Positions 1-5,268 of a stretch of 5,268 nucleotides of DNA are shown here, in pieces. Origin of the DNA: Anaerolineales bacterium (GTDB taxonomy: Bacteria > Chloroflexota > Anaerolineae > Anaerolineales > Villigracilaceae); the NCBI GenBank assembly GCA_017882065.1, contig JADGQD010000143.1, forward strand, positions 1 through 5,268, given 5' to 3'. The stretch's first letter is position 1, and the number at the start of each line of letters is the position of its first letter. The notes under the pieces were generated by a model. That model was not told the DNA's origin. It ran no database searches and saw only the letters and a list, made by a program, of their open reading frames with translations. The position numbers were made by a program, and so were the translations under genes.

Positions 1-91
1 GGCTCCGGCCTGCACAATTTTTCCGAGACGTTTGAACAGCACCAGCAGAATTATTGTCCGTAGGTGAGTTTATTTGTATCTTGAAGGGGGG

Positions 92-535
92 TTAGGTAAT
101 GCTGGTATTGGAGACGATATATTTCTCCAAATGGTCAATGACCACCTTCTGCTCATCTATGAGAGATTTGACCAGATCGCCGATGGTGACAATCCCGATC
201 AGGCGATCGTTTTCCATAACAGGCAGGTGGCGGACATGTTTGGCGGACATTAATGCCAGACCCTGTTCGATTATATATTCCGGTTCAATAAAGATAGGCG
301 GCGTTGACATAATCTCGCTGACTCGAGTGTTCTTTGAACTCTTGCCTTGCAGAATAACCTTGCGGGCATAATCCCGTTCAGAGAACACACCGACCAGCGT
401 TTTACCGTTCACAACCAGTAACGCCCCTACGTCTTTTTCGGCCATGACTTGCAGAGCATCAAAAACGCGGGTCGCGGGGCTTATCGTCCAGATCTTACGC
501 CCCTTCTTTTTCAGGATTTGACGAATTGTCTTCAT
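92..535 (-). CDS. Stand-alone tandem CBS-domain protein
   Basis: This 147-residue cytoplasmic protein consists of two CBS domains and little else, at about residues 10-65 and 75-130. Each domain ends in the ribose/phosphate-contact pattern G-x-x-[ST]-x-x-D: G49-S52-D55 (in GVFSERD) and G114-T117-D120 (in GIVTIGD). The segment around residues 98-106 (AKHVRHLPV) is the usual second-CBS signature. Proteins of this length and layout are widespread in bacteria; the two domains form a Bateman module that generally binds adenosine nucleotides (AMP, ATP, NAD or similar) and acts as an energy or redox sensor. The partner or target cannot be told from the sequence. The ATG start is supported by GGAGG at 540-544, four bases upstream, and the stop is TAA at 92-94. 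No partner gene is adjacent: the next gene upstream is a membrane protein 204 bases away with a terminator between. The family call is secure; the ligand is not. Confidence 0.95.
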   Translation of the reverse strand: MKTIRQILKKKGRKIWTISPATRVFDALQVMAEKDVGALLVVNGKTLVGVFSERDYARKVILQGKSSKNTRVSEIMSTPPIFIEPEYIIEQGLALMSAKHVRHLPVMENDRLIGIVTIGDLVKSLIDEQKVVIDHLEKYIVSNTSIT

Positions 536-642
536 AGCACCTCCAAATTAAAACAGGGATTACCAGAAGATATGATAGAGGACCATGATTCGGAGTGGAA
601 AAAGCGATTGTTTGAACGCGTAAAAAACGAAAAGATAACCCG

Positions 643-651
643 ATTGTAGCA
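643..651 (-). promoter_or_regulatory. Candidate extended -10 promoter for the CBS gene
   Basis: On the minus strand this reads TGCTACAAT, an extended -10 element (TGn followed by a 5/6 match to TATAAT). It lies downstream of the terminator of the preceding gene and about 108 bases before the CBS start codon, which would leave a leader of roughly 100 bases. No good -35 hexamer is found 16-18 bases upstream. This is a motif match only. Confidence 0.3.
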
Positions 652-699
652 TCAAACCCTGCTAATCACATTGTGTTGTTAAGTTTTCTCCCTTGGACT

Positions 700-729
700 A
701 AGAAAGAGACCGCCGGGCGAGCCGCGGTC
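700..729 (-). terminator. Rho-independent terminator after the membrane protein gene
   Basis: Eleven bases after the TGA at 740-742, the minus strand can form a GC-rich hairpin. The arms GACCGC (724-729) and GCGGTC (708-713) pair perfectly. Two further G-C pairs inside (722-723 with 715-716, one bulged base) leave a five-base loop. A pyrimidine/T-rich stretch (TCTTTCTT, 707-700) follows directly. Position, stem and tail all fit an intrinsic terminator, although the T tract is interrupted by C. It separates the membrane protein gene from the CBS gene. Confidence 0.6.
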
Positions 730-739
730 ATGGCGGTGA

Positions 740-2197
740 TCAGGGTGCTGGCGTGGGCTGTGAAACGGGCACATCCGGTTTGTCCTTTGTTTTGATAAAG
801 GATGAGCCAATCCAGGCTGCCAGACCGACCGCAAGCAAAATAATGGCCTGGAGGACGATCACTTCTGTAATGGTGTGAACGATGGAGCGGACCAGTTCCA
901 AGCCGATGCCGGCTATGTCTGGCGGGATAAAGGGCGGAATTCGGGGAACAATGAACATGGTCCAGGCCGTGTTTAAGACTGGCAGTGCTGAAATCCCCAA
1001 ACCGAGGGCTATCGTTCCAGAAACGAAGATGGGAATGCCCCACCAGCGCAGCCAACTTTTGGGAGAACGCACGGCGAAGAGGGTGACAAGCAGCAGAAAT
1101 GCCAGCGGTAACAGCGGGCTCAGGCGCATGATCAGCCGCACCGTGCGGATGGTGGTAATCGGGTCTGCGCCAAAGGGACCGGTCCCGGATGGAAGAGTGC
1201 CAGGGGAAGGTGGTTTGATGATTGTGGCCTGATCCGGTAACTTTGTGGCAGCCGTGTTCAACAGTTCCTGTAATAGTGAGACCATGATGGGGAGCACAAA
1301 TTCGGGAGGCTTGCACAAAATCATTCCGCCGTTGCTCGTTCCACTGGCCATCTGCACCAGCAATTGCATGGTACAGGGCGGCTGCGAGTTTATCAGTTGA
1401 ATGATGAGATCTGTACCAGCCGGGCCTGCCAGGCGTTCTTTCAGTTTATCCAACGGAACAGTTACTGTGTCCGTCTCACCGTTAAGGTAGGCAAACATCT
1501 GGTCGAGCGTACTTTCGGTCATGGTTTGCAGGTCATCTGGCGGAAGGAGAATCGTGAGGATGGTTTGCCAGTCCGCCGCGGCGAGATTCTGCATGAAGGA
1601 CGGCATCCCGCTCCCACCGCCGGGACCATCCGTCCCCGATTGTGCGAAGCAGGGCGACATGAGTTGATTCTCGGTTTCTGTCGGTAGGCGTTGGTTGCTA
1701 AACAATTCGTTGTATGCCTGTTCCCCGATGGCCTGTTTTACACATGCCTGCACATCGGGAGAGGCATTGGGAAGAGTCTCCCCGGGTAGAAAGCCGTTGC
1801 CTGTTTGTTGAGAACCATACTGGTCCAGGCAAGGTTGAGCGAGTTGAAGTTCAGAATCGGTCGGGCTTCGTTGGCCGCTTCCAATCGCTTGGAATGCAAC
1901 AGGCCCCAGGGCATTCGTCAGGCAGGCGTGTAATTCGGGAGAGGCACCTTCAATGTTGCACGCCAGCTGATTTTGGGCACAGGGGTCACTTAAGAAACTA
2001 CTGGTTAACGCCACCCCAACAATCTCAGGCAGGCGTTCATAGATATTCTGTTCAGCCAAGGCGTTCTTAAAAAGGTTGGCATTTAACATCTGCCGGTTGA
2101 CGGTTGTCAACAAAAGAGCCAGGATTGTCGTGATCACGAACAATATGGCAAATAGCGTAGCGATAAACCCGGCAATCACGGTAAAGAATTTACGCAT
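740..2197 (-). CDS. Four-span membrane protein with Cys-rich repeat ectodomain, function unknown
   Basis: I do not recognise a named family for this 485-residue protein. It has an N-terminal membrane segment (about 7-31, preceded by Arg/Lys) and a long polar region (about 34-355). Three more membrane segments follow (about 359-376, 387-408 and 443-467), then a short Lys-rich, Pro-rich tail. Positive charges at 2-3, 377-384 and 469-473 predict both termini inside and the long region outside. All eight cysteines (73, 80, 92, 123, 152, 183, 275, 295) lie in that outer region, as expected for four disulfides. Residues 86-129 and 146-189 are two copies of one repeat with identical C-x30-C spacing. 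A Gly/Pro-rich linker (about 189-199) and a Pro/Gly-rich stretch before the second membrane segment (about 329-345) mark domain boundaries. The ATG start is backed by AAGGA at 2205-2209, seven bases upstream. The final three-span block (RLSPLLPLAF..., WLRWWGIP) looks like sequences seen in Chloroflexota membrane proteins, from memory. A role at the cell surface is inferred; nothing indicates an enzyme. Confidence 0.85.
   Translation of the reverse strand: MRKFFTVIAGFIATLFAILFVITTILALLLTTVNRQMLNANLFKNALAEQNIYERLPEIVGVALTSSFLSDPCAQNQLACNIEGASPELHACLTNALGPVAFQAIGSGQRSPTDSELQLAQPCLDQYGSQQTGNGFLPGETLPNASPDVQACVKQAIGEQAYNELFSNQRLPTETENQLMSPCFAQSGTDGPGGGSGMPSFMQNLAAADWQTILTILLPPDDLQTMTESTLDQMFAYLNGETDTVTVPLDKLKERLAGPAGTDLIIQLINSQPPCTMQLLVQMASGTSNGGMILCKPPEFVLPIMVSLLQELLNTAATKLPDQATIIKPPSPGTLPSGTGPFGADPITTIRTVRLIMRLSPLLPLAFLLLVTLFAVRSPKSWLRWWGIPIFVSGTIALGLGISALPVLNTAWTMFIVPRIPPFIPPDIAGIGLELVRSIVHTITEVIVLQAIILLAVGLAAWIGSSFIKTKDKPDVPVSQPTPAP
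1631..1942 (-). repeat. Two-copy protein repeat with C-x30-C and QRxPT core
   Basis: Within the membrane protein, residues 86-129 (1811-1942) and 146-189 (1631-1762) align without gaps. The shared pattern is SP[ED]-x-x-AC, then A[LI]G, A[FY], S-x-QR-x-PT[DE]-x-E-x-QL and PC. Start-to-start spacing is 60 residues, with a 16-residue Gly/Asn/Pro-containing linker between copies. Each copy has one cysteine near its start (92, 152) and one near its end (123, 183), so each probably folds as a small disulfide-closed helical unit. The copies differ at many positions, which points to an old duplication. Confidence 0.85.
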
Positions 2198-2302
2198 GGT
2201 TTATTCCTTCCGGTCATGCAAATTACATACAGATGTGTCTGATTTAATAACCCCTAACGCTGAGGCAGGTTGTTGAAGAGGCAGCCGATAAAGTTTCACG
2301 CG

Positions 2303-4285
2303 CTATTTCTCCTGGCCCGCGATTTCGACATAGTCCTGTGTGATGGTATTCTCCAGCGATCCGCCCAACAGGAGGATGAGTTCCGAGGAGCAATTGGCTT
2401 TTTCTTCGGCGTCGCGGCGGCTCCAGGTGCGGCTCTTGATTTCAAGATAGTAGCCCAGGTCAGGCGTATCGACGCGGTCCAGGTTGATGAAAAACTCCTC
2501 TTGTTTGTAGCGCACCAGCCAGCGCAGACGGTCCTTGTCAACGGCAGTTTCACTGGCCGGTTTGAAGTACTCGCGGTAGAAGCGCAGGCTGTTGGCTGCC
2601 GGGGCAAAATAGCGGATGCGGCTCAAGAGCACATCATGGGCGAAGTCACCTTCGCGGGAAGGGCCGATGAGGGTCAACCGGCCGCGCACGCCCGTGAGCT
2701 GCTCCTTATCGTCAATCATCTCGTCTTCACGGTAGCGTAACCAGCCCTGGGCCGGGTCGAAAAAGGTGAAATAAATATCGTGCTGGTGGTAATGCTTCTT
2801 GAGTAAAATTTCGATCTCGGTTTTTTTGAGCGCTTTCAGGACGGGAGCCGGGTCGTTCAACTTGACCTTGACCTGAACTTCGAAGGATTCTTCTTCTGCG
2901 GAGCCGCCCAGTGCCACCAGTTTCGAGAAGACCGACTGCTCACGGGCCATCAGGAAGGTGTCAATTTTCCGGCCATACTCCTGTGCGGCGGTAGTCAATT
3001 CTTTTTCGTTGAGTGTCAGAAGCTCATGATTTTGCATCAACCATTTGCCATTGACCATTACATCGGACACGTCAGTGGCTTTCCCGGCGTATACCAGTTG
3101 GGAGTATATATTATCGGCATCACGACGGAAGCGTGGGGAATTATGGAGCGGGGAAATATCCACCAGGATCAGGTCGGCACGCTTGCCCGGTTCGAGCGAC
3201 CCGGTTACGGGTCCGAGGTGCAGCGCCCGCGCTCCGATACGGGTGGCCATCTTTAGCGCAGTTGCCGCCGGGACCGCGGTCGGATCGTTGCTGACGGTTT
3301 TCGCCACGAAGGCAGCCAGGCGCACTTCTTCGAACATGTCCAGGTCGTTATTCGAGGCCGAGCCGTCCGTCCCGATGCCCACGTTCAAGCCCAGATTCAA
3401 CATCTTCTGGATGGGGGCAAAACCGGAGGCCAGTTTCAAGTTGGAGGACGGGTTGTGGGCCACGCCCGCTCCTGCATGGAGCAGGGTGTGCATCTCGCCC
3501 TCGTCAATGTGGATGCAGTGTGCCGCCAGCACTTTGGCGTCGAACAATCCTTGTTTTTTGATATACGGAACAACCGGCATTCCGTTTTCCCGGCGCATGT
3601 TTTCAACTTCCAGGGCGGTCTCGGCGATGTGTATTTGTAGTGGTACGTCGAACTCGGCGGCCAGTTGCGCAGTGGCGCGCAGGATTTCGGGTGTGCAGGT
3701 GTAGGGTGCGTGCGGAGCCACCGACGGGGTAATCAGCGTGTGACCTTTCCAGTGTTCGATAAACTCGCGCGCCGCAGCGAGCGAATCTTCGAATGAGACT
3801 GCATCTGGCGCGGGGAACTTGAGCACGCTCTGCCCGCAGACGGCGCGCAGGCCCGCCTCGGCGGTGGCTTTCGCCACGTTTTCCTCGAAGAAATACATAT
3901 CGGCAAAGCAGGTCACGCCGGTGCGGATGAGTTCGGCGCAGGCTAATTGGGTACCCAGCCGGACGAAGTCGGGTGAGACGAACTCACGCTCCACTGGCCA
4001 CATATACCCTTGCAGCCAGACATCCAGGCGCAGGTCGTCAGCCAGGCCGCGCATCAATGTCATTGGGACGTGGGTGTGGGCGTTGACCAACCCCGGCATC
4101 AATACCTTGCCACCGCAGTCCACCACTTGCGCAGCGGGGTAGGTTTTGCGGACCTCGGCCTCGGGTCCCACGGTGAGAATGCTGTCCCCGCTGACGGCCA
4201 CTGCGCCGGGTTCGTACTTGTGCATTTCCTCGTCCATGGTCAGGACGATAGCATTGATGAGAAGAAGATCGGCAGATTTGGTCAT
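2303..4285 (-). CDS. MTA/SAH deaminase-type amidohydrolase fused to a C-terminal CYTH domain
   Basis: Residues 1-440 form a complete amidohydrolase of the 5'-methylthioadenosine/S-adenosylhomocysteine deaminase group (TRZ/ATZ-like). There is an N-terminal beta-sandwich strand region, metal ligands H70 and H72 (NAHTH), H219 with general acid E222 (HIAE), and H256. D307 lies in the family signature GTDGSASNNDLDMF. Also present are H192 (APHAPYTC), H277 (AHNPSSN) and the closing sandwich (about 363-415, SLEPGKRADLILVD). The expected reaction is hydrolytic deamination of MTA, SAH or a similar adenosine compound to the inosine form, in the cytoplasm, as part of SAM by-product recycling. The exact substrate is not fixed by the signature. 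Enzymes of this family normally end near residue 430-450. Here the frame runs on through a linker (about 440-465) into a CYTH domain (about 467-655). Its marks are F-E-V-Q-V-K-V-K (468-475), HDIYFT (502-507), WLRYRE (515-520), GRLTL, RWLVRY (588-593), NLDRV (601-605) and LGYYLEIK (610-617). The Shine-Dalgarno AAGGAG (4291-4296) sits five bases before the ATG; the stop is TAG. No frameshift or stop interrupts the join. Confidence 0.93.
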   Translation of the reverse strand: MTKSADLLLINAIVLTMDEEMHKYEPGAVAVSGDSILTVGPEAEVRKTYPAAQVVDCGGKVLMPGLVNAHTHVPMTLMRGLADDLRLDVWLQGYMWPVEREFVSPDFVRLGTQLACAELIRTGVTCFADMYFFEENVAKATAEAGLRAVCGQSVLKFPAPDAVSFEDSLAAAREFIEHWKGHTLITPSVAPHAPYTCTPEILRATAQLAAEFDVPLQIHIAETALEVENMRRENGMPVVPYIKKQGLFDAKVLAAHCIHIDEGEMHTLLHAGAGVAHNPSSNLKLASGFAPIQKMLNLGLNVGIGTDGSASNNDLDMFEEVRLAAFVAKTVSNDPTAVPAATALKMATRIGARALHLGPVTGSLEPGKRADLILVDISPLHNSPRFRRDADNIYSQLVYAGKATDVSDVMVNGKWLMQNHELLTLNEKELTTAAQEYGRKIDTFLMAREQSVFSKLVALGGSAEEESFEVQVKVKLNDPAPVLKALKKTEIEILLKKHYHQHDIYFTFFDPAQGWLRYREDEMIDDKEQLTGVRGRLTLIGPSREGDFAHDVLLSRIRYFAPAANSLRFYREYFKPASETAVDKDRLRWLVRYKQEEFFINLDRVDTPDLGYYLEIKSRTWSRRDAEEKANCSSELILLLGGSLENTITQDYVEIAGQEK

Positions 4286-4327
4286 TCGTTCTCCTTACTG
4301 CTTCTTGCATAAATATCTGAACTCGCT

Positions 4328-4333
4328 ATTATC
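4328..4333 (-). promoter_or_regulatory. Candidate -10 element for the amidohydrolase-CYTH gene
   Basis: On the minus strand this is GATAAT, five of six bases of the -10 consensus. It lies about 43 bases before the ATG and would give a leader of about 35 bases that includes the Shine-Dalgarno sequence. The hexamer 17 bases upstream (TTCCCG) is a poor -35 match, so an activator or another sigma factor may be needed, or the match may be chance. The palindrome at 4334-4349 falls in the spacer. Confidence 0.4.
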
Positions 4334-4357
4334 GAATTGCGAGCAATTCCGGGAATT
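4334..4357. promoter_or_regulatory. Overlapping palindromes, candidate operator
   Basis: Two perfect dyads share one arm. The first is GAATTGC-GA-GCAATTC (4334-4349, seven-base arms, two-base centre). The second is AATTCC-G-GGAATT (4345-4357, six-base arms, one-base centre). Because the loops are so short, they look more like protein-binding sites than RNA hairpins. They lie immediately upstream of the candidate -10 of the amidohydrolase gene, where a bound repressor would block RNA polymerase. The regulator is not in this window. Confidence 0.45.
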
Positions 4358-4359
4358 TG

Positions 4360-4413
4360 GGTTCAAATATTTACGCAGAACCCTATGGTTCATATCTTTG
4401 CGCAGTACCCTGT
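4360..4413. repeat. Two-copy 27-base imperfect tandem repeat in the promoter region
   Basis: Bases 4360-4386 and 4387-4413 are adjacent copies that match at 22 of 27 positions. The shared core is GGTTC-a-n-a-t-n-ttt-n-CGCAG-n-ACCCT. The first copy is flanked and closed by a perfect inverted repeat, GGGTTC (4359-4364) and GAACCC (4378-4383), with 13 bases between. In the second copy the pair is imperfect (GGTTC and GTACC). The repeat is non-coding and sits roughly 75-130 bases upstream of the amidohydrolase ATG. It could be a pair of activator or repressor sites, or an old slippage duplication. Confidence 0.75.
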
Positions 4414-4443
4414 AATTCCTGCTATTCTACCTGATTAAACATT

Positions 4444-4469
4444 CAGGGCGCATGCCGCTGCGCCGTCTG
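4444..4469 (-). terminator. Possible terminator hairpin after the carboxypeptidase gene
   Basis: Just past the TAA at 4473-4475 the minus strand contains GGCGCA (4464-4459) and TGCGCC (4452-4447), a perfect six-pair GC-rich stem with a six-base loop. Three further pairs (CAG/CTG, 4467-4469 with 4444-4446) are possible beyond a two-base bulge. The following minus-strand bases (AATGTTTAATC) are only mildly T-rich. Placement favours a terminator; the tail is weak. Confidence 0.4.
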
Positions 4470-4472
4470 GAT

Positions 4473-5268
4473 TTACCGCTTCCAATTCAGGAAGATGTTC
4501 AGGACTTTCAGGTTCATCTCGTAGTCGGTGTTGGTGTGATCGGTCAACTCTACATCCAATGCGGCGATGTTGTTTTCGTTGGCCCAGTCCGTGAACCCAC
4601 CGGTGTACTTGCAACCCGTGTCAATTGGCGGGTAATAATAAGTGGTGACGGCGGCAACCGTCTGCGCCAGCCGGATCGAATAGTCATCAGGAGGTAATCC
4701 ATCTGCAAAGATGCCTAGCGCGGCGCTGTGGTAATTGATAAGTGCGTCAAAATGATGGTTCTGGATGAATGCCATCAACGCCTGCGTCTCCGGCTCGGAC
4801 CCGGGACTTTTCCCGCCGGTGACGTATGTTCGTGTCCAATAGCCGGCGCGCGGCCAGTCTTTCTGCCAGTTGGCATCCCAGTTGCGGTTCAAGTCCACCC
4901 TGTTGGCGTTGGCCCGACCGAGATAACTGTGTGCGCGTGCTTCACCGTCAGGGTTCAGGTCTCGTAAAATGTAAAGCGTCACATCTGCCGGGACAATTTC
5001 GGGGTGTCCCTCTTGGAGATAAACGATCAGCAAGTCGGCCATTTGGATGGTGTTGTACTCACCGCCTCCATGCATCCCGGCCACGATCAATCGTCCGGTC
5101 AACCCCCTGCCAAAGCGATAGACTTCCAGCGGCCGGTCCTGGACGGAGTAGCCGATTACGATTGGCCCCTCGCTGAACGGGATGGGCGTGGGCGTTTCGG
5201 TGGGGGTGAGAGTCGGGGTGAAGGTTTCAGTGGGTGTTTCGGTTAGCGTTGGCGTCCCGGTCGGCGAG
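4473..5268 (-). CDS. M14-family zinc carboxypeptidase with Thr/Pro-rich linker (5' end outside window)
   Basis: This is the C-terminal part of a metallo-carboxypeptidase; 264 codons are in the window. The reading frame is open to the window edge, so the TTG at 5100-5102 is an internal Leu codon and not the start. After a Thr/Pro linker the peptidase domain begins near 5170 with IGYSVQDRPLEVYRFG, the usual opening of M14 domains. Zinc-site residues are His (5070-5072) and Glu (5058-5060) in HGGGEYNT, and His (4728-4730) in INYHSAALG. NPDG (about 4947-4958) and DLNRNW (about 4878-4895) supply the substrate-binding Asn/Arg. The catalytic Glu (4548-4550) lies in DVELTDHTNTDY near the C terminus. 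M14 enzymes remove C-terminal residues or cleave amide bonds in peptides, including cell-wall peptides. The linker suggests the domain is exported and held away from a missing N-terminal part (signal peptide, anchor or another domain). All catalytic residues are present, so it is probably active; substrate preference cannot be read. Confidence 0.92.
   Translation of the reverse strand, partial: SPTGTPTLTETPTETFTPTLTPTETPTPIPFSEGPIVIGYSVQDRPLEVYRFGRGLTGRLIVAGMHGGGEYNTIQMADLLIVYLQEGHPEIVPADVTLYILRDLNPDGEARAHSYLGRANANRVDLNRNWDANWQKDWPRAGYWTRTYVTGGKSPGSEPETQALMAFIQNHHFDALINYHSAALGIFADGLPPDDYSIRLAQTVAAVTTYYYPPIDTGCKYTGGFTDWANENNIAALDVELTDHTNTDYEMNLKVLNIFLNWKR
5178..5268 (-). repeat. Thr-Pro-rich low-complexity linker
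   Basis: In the carboxypeptidase frame this stretch encodes an irregular repeat of T-P-T and T-E-T-P units (for example TPTETPTPIP), with Thr and Pro at most positions. It forms a run of ACC/ACG/ACT and CCC/CCG codons. Such linkers are extended, often glycosylated tethers in secreted bacterial proteins and are frequent in Anaerolineae. It continues past the window edge, so its full length is unknown. Confidence 0.85.

Noticed and set aside
1..91. Possible end of a plus-strand gene (frame to TAG at 61-63) or start of a minus-strand gene (LLVLFKRLGK-like)
   Set aside because: Both frames are about 20 codons with no start, ribosome site or recognisable motif. The stretch is too short to decide and I see no terminator in it.
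564..656. A 30-residue hydrophobic minus-strand frame upstream of the CBS gene
   Set aside because: It begins inside the candidate promoter, has no proper ribosome site and resembles nothing I know.
666..1316. A 216-codon minus-strand open frame
   Set aside because: It overlaps the C-terminal half of the membrane protein gene in another frame. Its product is rich in His, Arg, Pro and Ser with no domain, and it lacks a ribosome site. It is a shadow of the real gene.
2218..2243. Possible promoter (TTATTA, then TGTAAT) for the membrane protein gene
   Set aside because: The -10 is 5/6 but the -35 is only 3/6 in an AT-rich gap, so chance is likely.
2249..2271. Weak hairpin AACC...CCT/AGG...GGTT after the amidohydrolase stop
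   Set aside because: There are only four plus three pairs with an asymmetric bulge, and the minus-strand tail (ATTAAATC) is not a T tract. It is too weak to call a terminator.
2270..2740. A 156-codon plus-strand open frame
   Set aside because: It lies antisense to the CYTH part of the amidohydrolase fusion, whose own frame has clear family motifs. There is no independent evidence for it.
3045..3704. A 219-codon plus-strand open frame
   Set aside because: It is antisense to the conserved catalytic core of the amidohydrolase. Its length comes from the base composition of the real gene.
5100..5102. TTG as the start of the carboxypeptidase
   Set aside because: The frame stays open upstream through recognisable M14 sequence (IGYSVQDRPLEVYRFG) and a Thr/Pro linker to the window edge, so the true start is outside.

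Overview
The window carries four protein-coding genes, all read from the minus strand. In transcription order (high to low coordinates) they are: the 3' part of a secreted or surface-anchored M14 zinc carboxypeptidase (4473 to beyond 5268), a 660-residue fusion of an MTA/SAH-deaminase-type amidohydrolase with a C-terminal CYTH (triphosphate tunnel) domain (2303-4285), a 485-residue membrane protein with a cysteine-rich extracytoplasmic domain (740-2197), and a 147-residue stand-alone tandem-CBS protein (92-535). No tRNA, rRNA, CRISPR array, insertion sequence or phage gene is visible.

The likely source is a bacterium of the Chloroflexota, most plausibly Anaerolineae or a close relative. The reasons are the Thr-Pro-rich low-complexity linker before the peptidase domain, the Cys/'QRxPT' repeat membrane protein, and the general flavour of the protein sequences. 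This is an inference from family resemblance, not from a marker gene.

The gaps between genes are 187, 105 and 204 bases, and each fully contained gene has its own Shine-Dalgarno sequence. The genes are therefore more likely separate transcription units than a tight operon, and no common pathway links them. The amidohydrolase would act in the cytoplasm on S-adenosylmethionine by-products, the CBS protein would sense adenosine nucleotides in the cytoplasm, and the peptidase and the membrane protein would work outside the membrane.

The most unusual points are the amidohydrolase-CYTH fusion, whose CYTH half has lost two of the expected acidic metal ligands, and the 187-base gap upstream of it. 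That gap packs overlapping palindromes and a 27-base imperfect tandem duplication around a candidate promoter. The membrane protein also contains two copies of a repeat with a strictly spaced cysteine pair (C-x30-C).
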